NCBI GenBank assembly: GCA_039819085.1
Contig: JBCBSQ010000006.1
Location: forward strand, 62,001 to 126,000
Source of the DNA: MED-G105 sp039819085
GTDB taxonomy: Bacteria; Pseudomonadota; Alphaproteobacteria; Caulobacterales; Parvularculaceae
DNA length: 64,000 nt
Reading direction: 5' to 3'
Shown here: positions 8,393 to 17,733 of the stretch, piece by piece
Numbering within the stretch: position 1 is the stretch's first letter
Layout: every line of letters starts with the position of its first letter
Notes under the pieces: generated by a model
What the model was told of the DNA's origin: nothing
Databases searched by the model: none
What the model saw: the letters and a program-made list of their open reading frames with translations, nothing else
Translations under genes and position numbers: made by a program

Positions 8393-9799
8393 TCAGCGCA
8401 GCAATTGCGACGTGATGACAGCCGTCGCGACGGCGATCATGACGTTCAGGACGACGCCTTCGCGCGCCATCCGCGCGATTGGCACGCGACCAGTGGCGTA
8501 GATGATGGCGTTCGGCGCCGTCGCCACAGGCAGCATAAAGGCGCACGAGCAGGCGATCGCGGCCGGGGCCATCAGAAGCGCCGGCGGCAGGCCTTCGGAC
8601 GTCGCGACGGCCGCGAGGACCGGCATCAACAGGTTCGCGGTCGCCGTGTTTGAGGTGATCTCGGTGAGGAATGTCACGGCGAGGCACATCGCCAGAATTG
8701 TCAGAAATGGCTCGCCGCCGATCAGCCGCGCCAACGCCTCGCCGATAAGCGTCGATAGCCCGCTCTCCCGGAACGCCGTCGCGATGCAGATGCCGCCGGC
8801 GAATAGAAGCAGCATCCCCCAGGGAATGTCGTTCGCCGTCTCCCAGTCCAGCAACGCGCCGCCCCTGCCATTGGGGACGAGGAACATGACGACGACGGCC
8901 GCGACCGCGACGGTCGAGTCGCCCGCAAGGCCGATGTCGAAAAGCGCCGACCAGCCGCCAAACGGGCCTGTCCGCGTGACCCAGGCGAGGATCGCGACGC
9001 CGAACACGACCATCACCCGCTTTTCATCCGTACGCCACGCGCCCGGCGTCGGCAGCTCCGGCGCGGCGACGCCGCCGAGCCCGCGCGTCAGCCACAACGC
9101 CATAATCGGCACGCCGACGGCGACGACCGGAACGCCGACAGCCATCCAGTCGAGAAAAGCGTACTCCTCGCCCGTGGCTTTCTGATAGGCGTCGAGGAAA
9201 ATCAGGTTCGGCGGCGTGCCTATGAGCGTGCCGACGCCGCCGAGGGACGCGGCGAATGCGATGCCCATCAGCAAGGGCGCGGCCAGTCGGTCCGCGTCGT
9301 CCAGTTCCAGATCCCCTGATCCGCGCGCGATGATCGACAGCGCCATCGTCGACAGCATCAGGGTGGTCGCGGTGTTGGAAATCCACATGGAGAGAACCGC
9401 CGCCGCGACCATAAAGCCAAAGACGAGGCTCCGGCCCGACGAGCCCGTCAGCCGGATCATGCCGACCGCAAGGCGTTCATGCAGACCTGATCGCTCAAGG
9501 CTCTTGGACAGCATGAACGAGGCCATCAGAAGAACGATGACATAGGAGCCGAGCGCTGAGGCGGCCTGACGCTGATCCAGCACCCCGACCAGCGGGAAGA
9601 GCGCCAACGGCGTCAGCGACGCGGCCGGGATCGGCATCGCCTCAGTGATCCACCAGGTCGCGGTGAGGGCCGTCACCGCGATGGTCGCCGCGATGTCAGG
9701 ATCAAGTCCGCCAGCCCGCGCTGCGATCCAGGCGAGGGCGGCGACGACGCCGCCGAGGCCAAGTCGCGCAGGTTTCAGCATACGTCGGTTCTTTCCCAT
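8393..9799 (-). CDS. SLC13/DASS-family sodium:dicarboxylate (or sulfate) symporter
   Basis: This is a membrane protein of about 468 residues with the duplicated inverted-repeat architecture of the DASS family. Both Ser-Asn-Thr signatures that build the Na+ and substrate site are present: ISNTATTLML in the first half and TSNTATANLL in the second. The GTPPNLIFLDAY region and the C-terminal APNAIIYATG segment also fit. Members import succinate, malate, citrate or sulfate with Na+; the substrate is not resolvable here. The start at 9799 (MGKNRR) is chosen because longer versions would run into pyrD on the other strand. An ATG at 9781 is an alternative. Confidence 0.9.
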   Translation of the reverse strand: MGKNRRMLKPARLGLGGVVAALAWIAARAGGLDPDIAATIAVTALTATWWITEAMPIPAASLTPLALFPLVGVLDQRQAASALGSYVIVLLMASFMLSKSLERSGLHERLAVGMIRLTGSSGRSLVFGFMVAAAVLSMWISNTATTLMLSTMALSIIARGSGDLELDDADRLAAPLLMGIAFAASLGGVGTLIGTPPNLIFLDAYQKATGEEYAFLDWMAVGVPVVAVGVPIMALWLTRGLGGVAAPELPTPGAWRTDEKRVMVVFGVAILAWVTRTGPFGGWSALFDIGLAGDSTVAVAAVVVMFLVPNGRGGALLDWETANDIPWGMLLLFAGGICIATAFRESGLSTLIGEALARLIGGEPFLTILAMCLAVTFLTEITSNTATANLLMPVLAAVATSEGLPPALLMAPAAIACSCAFMLPVATAPNAIIYATGRVPIARMAREGVVLNVMIAVATAVITSQLLR

Positions 9800-9896
9800 C
9801 AAGGTGCGATAGACGATGCTTGCCGCAGAACGAGCGCTAAGGGTAGACCCGGCTCGGCACTGCGCTCCCGGTCGCCGCGCAAAAAGGAACCGCAAA

Positions 9897-10946
9897 ATGG
9901 GGCTAGCCGACATCGCCGCCAGAGCGCTCGCCGCTTTGCCGCCTGAGACGGCGCACCGCCTGACGGTCAAGGCGCTCGCGGCTGGGCTTGGGCCAAGGGC
10001 GCTCATCGAGGCGGATGAGTCGTTGCGGACGCATGTCGCTGGTCTTTCTTTTCCCAATCCCGTGGGGCTCGCCGCCGGATTCGACAAGAACGCCGAAGCG
10101 CCCGATGCAGCCTTGCGCCTTGGTTTCGGCTTTGTGGAGATCGGCGCGGTCACGCCACTGCCTCAACCCGGCAATCCGCGTCCACGGGTGTTTCGACTGA
10201 AGGCGGACGAGGCCGTCATCAATCGATATGGATTTAACAATGACGGGCTTGCCGCGATCGCGGCGCGGCTTGGCGCGCGCCGGGCCGCGCAAGGAATGGT
10301 CGGCGCCAATCTCGGCGCCAATAAGGATAGCGAAGACCGGGCGGCGGATTTCGCGAAGGGCGTTGAAGGCCTCGCTGGCCTCGTCGATTTCTACACGGTC
10401 AATGTGTCTTCGCCGAATACGCCGGGCCTGCGAGCGCTTCAGGACAAGGGCGCGCTCGAAGCGTTGCTGGCGCGCGTCTTGTCGACGAGAGATCGGGCGG
10501 CGGAGGGCGCGCCGGTTTTCCTCAAGATAGCGCCTGATCTGACTGGAGAGGACGCGGCCGACATCGCTGACGTTGTTCGCGCAAGCGGCGTCGACGGGCT
10601 CATCATTTCCAACACGACGGTCGCGCGACCGGATGCGCTGAGGAGCGCGCACAAAGGCGAGGCGGGCGGACTTTCGGGAAAACCGCTTTTTGAGGCGTCA
10701 ACGCGGCTCCTCGCCGATATGGCGCGCGCGCTTGGTCCGACGACGCCCCTTATCGGCGTCGGCGGCGTTTCCTCCGCCCACGACGCTTATGAGAAGATCC
10801 TGCATGGCGCGTCCCTGGTGCAGCTCTACACGGCGCTTGTGTATCAGGGACCGGGCCTCGTCCGGGAAATCATCGAAGAACTGCCCATTCTTCTACGGGC
10901 AGACGGCTATGCCCGCGTCGCTGACGCCGTCGGCGCTAAAGTCTGA
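9897..10946 (+). CDS. pyrD: Dihydroorotate dehydrogenase (quinone), class 2
   Basis: The enzyme oxidises dihydroorotate to orotate in pyrimidine synthesis and passes electrons through FMN to membrane quinone. The 349-residue protein has an N-terminal amphipathic helical extension (about residues 1-40) that marks the membrane-associated class 2. It also has the FMN/substrate motifs AAGFDKNAE, YGFNNDG, NVSSPNTPGL and the phosphate-binding GVGGVSSAHDAYEKI. The ATG at 9897 has AAAGGAA upstream. An earlier in-frame ATG at 9816 would add a non-family leader. It is divergent from the symporter gene. Confidence 0.95.
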   Translation: MGLADIAARALAALPPETAHRLTVKALAAGLGPRALIEADESLRTHVAGLSFPNPVGLAAGFDKNAEAPDAALRLGFGFVEIGAVTPLPQPGNPRPRVFRLKADEAVINRYGFNNDGLAAIAARLGARRAAQGMVGANLGANKDSEDRAADFAKGVEGLAGLVDFYTVNVSSPNTPGLRALQDKGALEALLARVLSTRDRAAEGAPVFLKIAPDLTGEDAADIADVVRASGVDGLIISNTTVARPDALRSAHKGEAGGLSGKPLFEASTRLLADMARALGPTTPLIGVGGVSSAHDAYEKILHGASLVQLYTALVYQGPGLVREIIEELPILLRADGYARVADAVGAKV

Positions 10947-11082
10947 CGTCAGGCGGTCCTGCTATGCTCCATCCGCGCGGGCTTTGAGCTGCGCTTCGTC
11001 CGCGGTTTCGCTCAACTCGCCGCATTGATGATGCCGCCCGGCCGCGTTTGGCGGATAACGGTGAACGCGAAACAGGGGCGCA

Positions 11083-11820
11083 ATGATGGAAAACGACAAG
11101 CCGAACGAGAGCGCGGGTCCCGCGATGCCGAGCGGCCGAATTGCTGGACTTTGCTATCTCGTGATCATCGCCGGCGCGCTCTTCGGCGAGGCGGTGGTGC
11201 GCGGCCAATTGGTCGTTTCCGGCGACCCCGCCGCGACCGCGCGCAACATCATCGAACAGGAAACGCTTTACCGGATCGGGCTTGGCGTCGCGCTCGCCTA
11301 CATCCCGTTCAACATCCCGGTGATCTGGGTGTTCGCGCGGGCGTTCCGCGCCCGCTTCCAAAGCGCCGCTTTCTTGATGACGCTCCTTTTCATGGCGGCG
11401 ATCACCATTGAGGCGTCGAATGCGGTCAATCTTTACGTTCCGGCGCAATTGCTGCTGTCTGAACCTGCGGTCAATGCGCAGCCCGAGGCGCTGAGGGCCA
11501 TGCTCGCCTTTGAGGCGTTGAGGACGTTTTCCGCCGGGGTGGCGGTCAGCCTTATCTTCTTCGGGCTTCACTGCCTGACGCTCGGCGCTTTGATTATCCG
11601 TACAAGGCTCATTCCATGGATCATTGGCGCCATCGTCATTGTCGGTGGGCTCGGGTATCTGTTGAATAGCTTCGCCTTTATGGTCGCGCCGGAAGTCGCC
11701 GATCTCCTTTTTCCTTTTGTGTTGCTGCCTGCGTTCGTGGGTGAACTGTCACTGGCCGTCTGGTTGACGCTGTTCGGGTTCAGCCGCCGAAGGTGGCGAG
11801 AGGCGATCGACGCGTCATGA
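11083..11820 (+). CDS. DUF4386 integral membrane protein
   Basis: This is a 245-residue membrane protein with about six hydrophobic segments. It starts with the family-typical RIAGLCYLVIIAGALFGE helix, continues with an ARNIIEQETLYRIGLGVAL segment, and later has GALIIRTRLIPWIIG followed by GGLGYLLNSFAFMVAPE. This layout is that of DUF4386 proteins, which have no assigned function. It starts at ATG-ATG (11083/11086). Its stop overlaps the stop of the convergent MATE gene by 6 bp, so the two transcripts must overlap. Confidence 0.75.
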   Translation: MMENDKPNESAGPAMPSGRIAGLCYLVIIAGALFGEAVVRGQLVVSGDPAATARNIIEQETLYRIGLGVALAYIPFNIPVIWVFARAFRARFQSAAFLMTLLFMAAITIEASNAVNLYVPAQLLLSEPAVNAQPEALRAMLAFEALRTFSAGVAVSLIFFGLHCLTLGALIIRTRLIPWIIGAIVIVGGLGYLLNSFAFMVAPEVADLLFPFVLLPAFVGELSLAVWLTLFGFSRRRWREAIDAS

Positions 11821-13167
11821 GGCGAGGGCGCGCACCCGCGGCAGAAAGACCGCGAGCGTCAACCCGCGCAGAGCGAAATAAAGCGTGAACGCCGCCCATA
11901 GGCCGTGATTACCGTAGGCGTCGGCGAGCAGGATCGACGCGGGGATGAGAAACCCTGTACTGACGATCATGCCGTTTCGCATTTCGCGCGCGCGCGTCGC
12001 GCCGATAAAGATCCCGTCCAGCTGGAATGCGCCCACAAGCACCAGCGGGCTCACAGCAACCCAGGGCATGTAGCGCGCCGCCGTCGCGCGGATTGGTCCG
12101 TCATCTGTCAATAGCGCCGCGATGTCTGCGCCGAAGACGGCGTAGACGAGGGCGAAGACGACGGCGAGGGCGGCGGCCGGCAGGCTGGTTGCGCGCAGCG
12201 CGCCGTCAAGACGGCGCTGGCCGCGCGCCTGGTCGCGGTCGCCGAGCGCCTGTCCCACCATCGTTTCCGCGGCGATCGCCGTGCCGTCGAGGGCGAGGCC
12301 GGTGAACAAAAAGAGCTGAAGGAGCGCCTGGTTGGCGGCGAGGGTCACGTCGCCGAAGCCGCCGCCCCGTTGGGTGAACCAGGCGAAGGACGCAGCGAGC
12401 AGCAGGGTGCGAATGAAGATGTCGCGATTAACGGCGACGGTGCGGCGCAGTCCGTCGGGGTCGAGGAGGGCCTCGCCGCCCCAGTGGGCCCTGATGCCTC
12501 CTGACTCTCCGAGGAGGCGCGCCGTCAACGCCGCGGCGACCGCGAAGCCGACAATCTCAGCGATGAGCGTGCCGAGCGCGACGCCCGCCGCGCCGCGATC
12601 GAGTTCGACGACTAACCAGTAATCGAGCGCGATATTGACGGCCGTCATCGACAGGCTCGCGGCCATCAGATAGTCCGTGCGCCCCCGCGCCGTCAGCCAG
12701 CCGAATAGAGCGTAAGTCGCGACCGCGACCGGCGCGCCCCAGATCCTGATGCGAAAATAGGTCGCCGCGCCCGCGAAGGTCGCCTCGCTCGCTTCGGACT
12801 CGATTGACAGGAGGGCGAAGGCCGCTCGCTCCAGCGGCCACTGCAAAAGCACAAGCGCGAGCCCGAGAGCGCCGCCGAGAATGAGGCCTCGGCCGAGGAC
12901 CGCGCGCGTTTGCGCTTCGTCTTCTGCGCCGACGGCTTGCGCGGCGAGACCGGCCACCCCCATCCGGATAAAGCCGAAGGTCCAATAGGTCAGCGAAAAG
13001 ATCACCGCGCCAAGCCCGACCGCGGCGATGTCGAGCGGCCTCGAGGATTGCCCGAGCGCCCACACGTCCACAAGGCCAAGGAGCGGCGTCGCCATCGCCG
13101 CGAGGGAGGCGGGCGCAGCGAGACGGATCGCGTCCGCGACGCTGGGGGTGTCGGGCTCTGAAGGCAA
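11815..13167 (-). CDS. MATE-family efflux transporter (DinF-like)
   Basis: This is a 450-residue inner-membrane protein with 12 predicted helices. The N-terminal IRLAAPASLAAMATPLLGLVD and the matching second-half segment are the duplicated MATE signature. Members expel cationic drugs or metabolites in exchange for Na+ or H+. The start is a TTG at 13167 with AGGA upstream; no ATG gives the complete first helix. It has no adjacent regulator. Confidence 0.88.
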   Translation of the reverse strand: MPSEPDTPSVADAIRLAAPASLAAMATPLLGLVDVWALGQSSRPLDIAAVGLGAVIFSLTYWTFGFIRMGVAGLAAQAVGAEDEAQTRAVLGRGLILGGALGLALVLLQWPLERAAFALLSIESEASEATFAGAATYFRIRIWGAPVAVATYALFGWLTARGRTDYLMAASLSMTAVNIALDYWLVVELDRGAAGVALGTLIAEIVGFAVAAALTARLLGESGGIRAHWGGEALLDPDGLRRTVAVNRDIFIRTLLLAASFAWFTQRGGGFGDVTLAANQALLQLFLFTGLALDGTAIAAETMVGQALGDRDQARGQRRLDGALRATSLPAAALAVVFALVYAVFGADIAALLTDDGPIRATAARYMPWVAVSPLVLVGAFQLDGIFIGATRAREMRNGMIVSTGFLIPASILLADAYGNHGLWAAFTLYFALRGLTLAVFLPRVRALAS

Positions 13168-13306
13168 GGGGGCTTCCTAAGGGGGACGGCGTGTGACTGG
13201 CGTTCGGTTGCTCATATCGCGCGAGTGACCAGAACGACAGCGCCTTGGATGGGACGAAATCGCCGACGCTGCTGACATCCGGGGCGGCGTCGACTATGCC
13301 ATCCCC

Positions 13307-14089
13307 ATGGCGTCAGAGCGTGAACACAATGCGCCTCCAAACGGCGAAGCCGACAGGCCCCTTGGCAAAGGCGAAAGCGCGGAAAAGCCCATGGAGACCT
13401 CCCGGGCGGCCCACCGGGGGCCGGAGCCGCGCCGGGAGGAGTGCTTCACCGGCGCGGAAATCGGCGCGCTCGCGCACCTTTACCGCGGCGAGATTTATCG
13501 TTCGACAACCTGGCGCACGCGGCTCGATGCGACCACCAACTGGTCGGTCGTGTCGCTCGGGGTCGCCTTGTCGATCAGCTATTCTTCGGTCAACGCTTCG
13601 GCGCTCCCGCTCCTGCTCGTTGGGGTGCTGATCACCGTTTTTCTGTTTCTCGAGGCGCGCCGATACCGGTACTTCAATGTCTGGCGGGCGCGGGCGCGCT
13701 GGCTTGAGATCAATTTCTACGCGCCGCTCCTCATGCGCGAATCCTATGAGGATGAGGGGCGATGGCAAAAGCGGCTCGCGGAGGACTATCGCCGGCCCGA
13801 GCACCACATCTCGTTTCTGCGCGCTTTCGGCCGCCGGCTGAGGCGGAACTATCTCTGGATCTTCACCGTGCAGGGGCTCGCGTATTTCGGGAAGATCATC
13901 ATCCACCCGGCGCCGCTTGAATCGGTGGGCGGGTTTTTTGACCGTATGGTGGTCGGGCCTGCGCCGGGCTGGCTTGTGATGATCGCCGGCGTCGCCTTCT
14001 ACTCAACGATCGCCGGCGCGACGGTCAGCGTCTACTTAAGCGACCAGAAACGCATTCGCGAGCAACCGAATCCGATCTCGATGGGCTGA
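13307..14089 (+). CDS. DUF2270 membrane protein
   Basis: This is a 260-residue protein. A polar N-terminal stretch of about 55 residues is followed by the conserved block HLYRGEIYRSTTWRTRLDAT. Two close hydrophobic segments (about residues 80-115) come next, then RARARWLEINFYAPLLMR, and two more membrane segments near the C-terminus. This is the DUF2270 layout; function is unknown. The true start could be the ATG at 13391, since the first 28 residues look unstructured. It is convergent with hisI, 10 bp away. Confidence 0.72.
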   Translation: MASEREHNAPPNGEADRPLGKGESAEKPMETSRAAHRGPEPRREECFTGAEIGALAHLYRGEIYRSTTWRTRLDATTNWSVVSLGVALSISYSSVNASALPLLLVGVLITVFLFLEARRYRYFNVWRARARWLEINFYAPLLMRESYEDEGRWQKRLAEDYRRPEHHISFLRAFGRRLRRNYLWIFTVQGLAYFGKIIIHPAPLESVGGFFDRMVVGPAPGWLVMIAGVAFYSTIAGATVSVYLSDQKRIREQPNPISMG

Positions 14090-14099
14090 ACGGCGCGCG

Positions 14100-14498
14100 T
14101 CAGTCCCCGGCCTGTTCGAAGATGAGCTTACCGCCTGCGTCGACGCGGCGATAAAAGCACGATCGGCGACGGGTGTGGCAGGCCGGACCCGCCTCATCGA
14201 CGACGAATTCGACGGCGTCCTGGTCGCAGTCGACGCGGATTTCGCGCACCTTTTGGACATTTCCGGACGTTTCGCCCTTACGCCACAGGCGCCCTCGCGA
14301 GCGCGACCAGTAATGCGCTTCGCCCGTGCGCAAGGTCTCGCGAAATGCCTCTTCGTTCATCCAGGCGATCATCAAAAGCCGCCCGTCGGCGGCGCTTGTC
14401 GCCGCGGCGGCGACAAGCCCGTCGGAGTTGTACCGTAGGCGGAGCTCGTCGCCCTCCTCCAGAGCTTGCTTGTCAGCGTCCTTCAGTCCGCCGGCCAT
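14100..14498 (-). CDS. hisI: Phosphoribosyl-AMP cyclohydrolase
   Basis: The enzyme performs the third step of histidine synthesis, opening the adenine ring of phosphoribosyl-AMP. The 132-residue protein has MIAWMNEEAF, HYWSRSRGRLWRKGETSGN, the metal-binding DCDQDAV and the zinc-type Cys residues in GPACHTRRRSCFYR. It is the stand-alone HisI form without a fused HisE domain, as usual in alphaproteobacteria. It lies 12 bp downstream of folE on the same strand, so the two are probably co-transcribed. Both act as zinc-dependent hydrolases on purine nucleotides, a pairing often conserved in this class. Confidence 0.94.
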   Translation of the reverse strand: MAGGLKDADKQALEEGDELRLRYNSDGLVAAAATSAADGRLLMIAWMNEEAFRETLRTGEAHYWSRSRGRLWRKGETSGNVQKVREIRVDCDQDAVEFVVDEAGPACHTRRRSCFYRRVDAGGKLIFEQAGD

Positions 14499-14510
14499 CG
14501 CCCGCCCGCC

Positions 14511-15140
14511 TTAAGCGCCGACAAGGCGCAAGAAGCGTTGCTCAAGCGCAGGATCGTCCTTGAACGCGCCGGTGAAGCGCGTCGTGACAGTGTCGACGTC
14601 GTGCTTGTGCACGCCGCGCGTCGACATGCACTGATGCTCCGCGGAGATCATGACAGCGACGCCGCGGGGCTGCAGCGCGTTCTCGATCGCGCTCGCGATC
14701 TGCGCGGTCAGCTTCTCCTGCACCTGCAGGCGCTTCGAATAGCCGTCCACGAGACGCGCGAGCTTCGAAATGCCGACAACCCGGTCTGTCGGAAGATAAG
14801 CGACGTGGGCCTCGCCGATGATCGGCGCCATGTGGTGCTCGCAATAACTCTCAAGACGAATATTCTTTAGAAGGACGATATCGTCGTACCCTTCGACTTC
14901 CTCGAAAGTTCGCGCAAGAATCTCTTCGGGGTCAACGTCATAGCCGTCGAACCATTCCTCGAACGCTTTTGCGACCCGGCTCGGGGTGTCGAGAAGCCCT
15001 TCGCGCGAAGGGTCGTCGCCGGCCCATTTGATCAGCGTGCGCACCGCGTCCTCGGCTTCGGCGCGGCTCGGCCGGCTCGAAAGCAGTTCGGTTTCATCGG
15101 ATTGGTCGCGCGAAGGCGCGTCGTAGGCAATGGCGGTCAT
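14511..15140 (-). CDS. folE: GTP cyclohydrolase I
   Basis: FolE converts GTP to dihydroneopterin triphosphate, the first step of folate synthesis. The 209-residue protein carries the zinc and active-site motifs ESYCEHHMAPIIG, VGISKLARLVDGYSKRLQVQ and SAEHQCMSTRGV. The N-terminal 30 residues are a variable extension. The ATG has an AGGA about 9 nt upstream. It is the first gene of a folE-hisI pair. Folate supply also involves the pabBAC operon 28 kb to the right in this window. Confidence 0.95.
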   Translation of the reverse strand: MTAIAYDAPSRDQSDETELLSSRPSRAEAEDAVRTLIKWAGDDPSREGLLDTPSRVAKAFEEWFDGYDVDPEEILARTFEEVEGYDDIVLLKNIRLESYCEHHMAPIIGEAHVAYLPTDRVVGISKLARLVDGYSKRLQVQEKLTAQIASAIENALQPRGVAVMISAEHQCMSTRGVHKHDVDTVTTRFTGAFKDDPALEQRFLRLVGA

Positions 15141-15346
15141 GAGCCTGTCCTATCGTTAGCAGCGATCAAAATTCGCGTTTCTCAGGGGAGATGCGCGGAA
15201 ACTAGCGTAAAGTCGTACGGACATAAGTTAGTGCCGGATTAGAATATTCCAAGTCGCAGCTGCGCGAGCGGCTGCTATTTCGTCAATATGGCGCGCCGCA
15301 GCTGGACTTGCGTCCAGTCGACGGCCGGCATAGCACCTTTCACATT

Positions 15347-16735
15347 ATGGCCTTGAAGCTTCACGATACCGCCCTGCGTAAAAAGCGCGCATTTGAACCC
15401 GCTGATCCGAAGCGTGTGACGATGTATGTCTGCGGGCCGACGGTTTATGACCATGCTCATATCGGCAATTTCCGTGCGGCCGTCGTTTTCGATCTATTGT
15501 TTCGCGTCTTGCGTCATTCCTTTGGGCCTGAGGCCGTATTCTACGCCCGGAACTTCACTGATATTGACGACAAGATCATTGCCGCCGCCGCTGCGTCGGG
15601 CGAGCCGATTGATGCGCTGACGAAGAAATACGCCGCAATCTATAAGGCTGAAACCGAGGCGCTGAATGTCCTGACGCCGACGTTTGAGCCGCGCGCGACC
15701 GCGCATATCGATGATATGATTGGGTTGATCGATCGGCTCCTGTCGATGGATGCTGCTTATGCGGCGGAAGGCCACGTGCTTTTTTCAGTCGACGCGTTTG
15801 ATGACTATGGCGCGCTTTCCGGCGCTGATCAGGAGGAAATGCGCGCCGGCGCGCGCGTTGAGGTGGCGCCTTACAAGCGCGACGCAGCCGATTTCGTCCT
15901 CTGGAAACCGTCGAAAGAGGGCGAGCCGGGCTGGCCGACGCCCGCCTCCTGGGGGCTTGAAGGCGAGGGGCGCCCTGGTTGGCACCTGGAATGCTCCGCC
16001 ATGATCGCCCGGGTGCTTGGAAAGACCATCGACATTCATGGCGGCGGCCAGGACCTGCGCTTCCCGCACCACGAGAATGAGTGCGCGCAATCAATGTGCG
16101 CGAATGGCGCGCCGCTCGCCCGGTATTGGGTGCACAATGGTTTCTTGCGCATGGGCGATGGCAAGATGTCCAAGTCGGAAGGAAATGTTGTCCTGCCGCG
16201 CGATCTACTAAGGCGATGGCCGGGCGAGGCGCTTCGCTGGGCGCTGTTGTCCGCGCACTACCGCCAGCCGCTTGATTGGACTGAGGACCTGATCGCGCAG
16301 TCAAAGCGCCAGCTCGACAAGTTCTACAGGCTGTTTCTCGACACGCCTTCAAATGATCTGAGCGCCGTTCCACTGCAATCGGTAGTCGCCGCGGTCGAGG
16401 ATGATCTGAATACGCCCGCCGCGTTCGCGGCGTTGCATGAGGCGCGGGACCTCGCGACTGCGGCGGCGGGGGCGGAGAAAACCGAACGCGTCGCCGCGCT
16501 CAAAGCGAGCGGGGCGCTTCTCGGATTCTTCACGGTCGATCCGGAGGATTGGTTCCACGCCGATTCGGCGGGCGAAGGGCTGACGGCGGACGATATTGAG
16601 GCGCGTCTTGCAGAGCGCGCCGCGGCGCGTAAATCAAAGGACTTCGCCCGGGCGGACGAGATCCGTGATGAACTGGCCGAAGCCGGCGTGGTGATTGAAG
16701 ATGGGCCAAACGGGGCGACCTGGCGACGAAAATGA
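15347..16735 (+). CDS. cysS: Cysteinyl-tRNA synthetase
   Basis: This class I synthetase charges tRNA-Cys. The 462-residue protein shows YVCGPTVYDHAHIGNF (zinc Cys plus HIGH-type motif, about residues 25-40), the second zinc cluster GWHLECSAMI and FPHHENECAQS, and the KMSKSEGN loop. The C-terminal DALR-like region (ARKSKDFARADEIRDEL) is intact. The ATG at 15347 is preferred over an upstream in-frame start because MALKLHDTALRKK is the family N-terminus. No good Shine-Dalgarno is visible, so the mRNA may be nearly leaderless. Confidence 0.95.
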   Translation: MALKLHDTALRKKRAFEPADPKRVTMYVCGPTVYDHAHIGNFRAAVVFDLLFRVLRHSFGPEAVFYARNFTDIDDKIIAAAAASGEPIDALTKKYAAIYKAETEALNVLTPTFEPRATAHIDDMIGLIDRLLSMDAAYAAEGHVLFSVDAFDDYGALSGADQEEMRAGARVEVAPYKRDAADFVLWKPSKEGEPGWPTPASWGLEGEGRPGWHLECSAMIARVLGKTIDIHGGGQDLRFPHHENECAQSMCANGAPLARYWVHNGFLRMGDGKMSKSEGNVVLPRDLLRRWPGEALRWALLSAHYRQPLDWTEDLIAQSKRQLDKFYRLFLDTPSNDLSAVPLQSVVAAVEDDLNTPAAFAALHEARDLATAAAGAEKTERVAALKASGALLGFFTVDPEDWFHADSAGEGLTADDIEARLAERAAARKSKDFARADEIRDELAEAGVVIEDGPNGATWRRK

Positions 16736-16786
16736 CCCTGTCCGCCCATTGGCGCTCGCAAGCGCGATCTCTATCTCTCTGATTGT

Positions 16787-17215
16787 ATGTTGAGTGATGT
16801 CTACACCGAAGCGCTTCTGACGGCCGCGGCGAGTTTGCCGCCGGCGCGGCGGCTTGACGCGCCGGACGCGACTGCGACGCGCGTCAGCCGCGTTTGCGGC
16901 TCGGAAGTGTCGGTCGACCTCGCTTTTGACGGCGAGGTCATCAGTGACATCGCCGTCCGGGCGAAGGCCTGCGCCCTCGGCCAGGCGGCGGCCGGCCTGT
17001 TCGCCGCGCGTGCGGTCGGCGCGTCATTCGGCGAGGTGCTGACGCTACGCGATGAAATGCAGCGTATGCTGACGGGCGAGGGGCCGGCGCCATCGGGCGA
17101 TCGGTGGACGGACCTTGAGGCGCTTTTGCCGATCCGAGAGTACCCTCAGCGACATGCCTCGACGCTCCTGGTGTTTCAGGCGGCTGCGGACTGCGTCGCG
17201 ACCGCGCAAGGCTAA
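16787..17215 (+). CDS. IscU/NifU-like iron-sulfur cluster assembly scaffold
   Basis: This 142-residue protein has three Cys at IscU-like positions: Cys37 (SRVCGSE), Cys62 (KACALGQAAAG) and Cys136 near the C-terminus. It has the small beta-sheet/helix pattern of the scaffold fold. It probably assembles or carries transient Fe-S clusters. The IscU Asp-Gly region and the LPPVK chaperone-binding motif are not evident, so it may be a specialised homolog rather than the housekeeping scaffold. It follows cysS by 51 bp and may share its transcript. No ribosome site is evident at the chosen ATG. Confidence 0.75.
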   Translation: MLSDVYTEALLTAAASLPPARRLDAPDATATRVSRVCGSEVSVDLAFDGEVISDIAVRAKACALGQAAAGLFAARAVGASFGEVLTLRDEMQRMLTGEGPAPSGDRWTDLEALLPIREYPQRHASTLLVFQAAADCVATAQG

Positions 17216-17733
17216 GCTAGTGGAAGCGCGCGCCGTCGGAGCGCAAAACGAAGCCTGCGGCCGCGTCCGGCGGCCTGTGGGAAGAGCCAGAAAGGGTCCG
17301 ATCCGCCGATGGTGGGGCGATTCTGGCCGCGGCCGTTTGCGCTGGAATCTAATGTACGGCGACTAGCCGCGCTAAATTTCGCGTGAGTTTTTAGCTGTCT
17401 TTATAAGTTCATCTTGAAATTCTCGTTCAGCGCGACCAGAGTCGCATGGCAAGACAAGACCTAGATTCTCCCCTTGGGTCCCTTGCTGTTTAGGCCGCTC
17501 GCGCTTCTCTCTCCCCCTTTGAGCGCGGGCGGCCGATAAACGGCGCGTCTTACGTTCGTTAATCCTCATTGTCGCTGGGCGGCCAGCTCACTAGTCATCT
17601 CTTGTCCAGTCATGCTCTGCGCAAGAAGGCGGCTGGATAAAAGGCGGCCTGCGTCCCGGCTCACAAGAGCCGAACACCTTTCATTTCGTGGAAGAGCGGG
17701 CGCGCGGTCGCAGAAGAGCTCCGCCTCGCCGCG
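17216..17733. other. 518-bp gap with a strong stem-loop and no recognised gene
   Basis: No convincing protein is encoded here; a 65-codon minus-strand frame (17372-17569) is Arg/Lys-rich and low in complexity. A 12-of-13-bp inverted repeat (17493-17505 with 17522-17534), with a purine-rich loop as read on the minus strand, forms a stable hairpin. The block 17385-17450 is more AT-rich than its surroundings. The gap could hold a small RNA or only the terminators of the flanking convergent units. I did not recognise 6S RNA, tmRNA, SRP RNA or RNase P signatures. Confidence 0.35.

Noticed and set aside
8154..8653. Overlapping plus-strand open frames before and within the symporter gene
   Set aside because: They are shadows of the minus-strand SLC13 gene; Arg-rich and without a ribosome site.
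17372..17569. 65-codon minus-strand open frame in the cysS/LysR gap
   Set aside because: Arg/Lys-rich, low complexity and overlapping a strong hairpin; no ribosome site or recognisable pattern.
17216..17733. 6S RNA, tmRNA, SRP RNA or RNase P RNA in the large gap
   Set aside because: None of the conserved core sequences or a tmRNA tag frame could be recognised.
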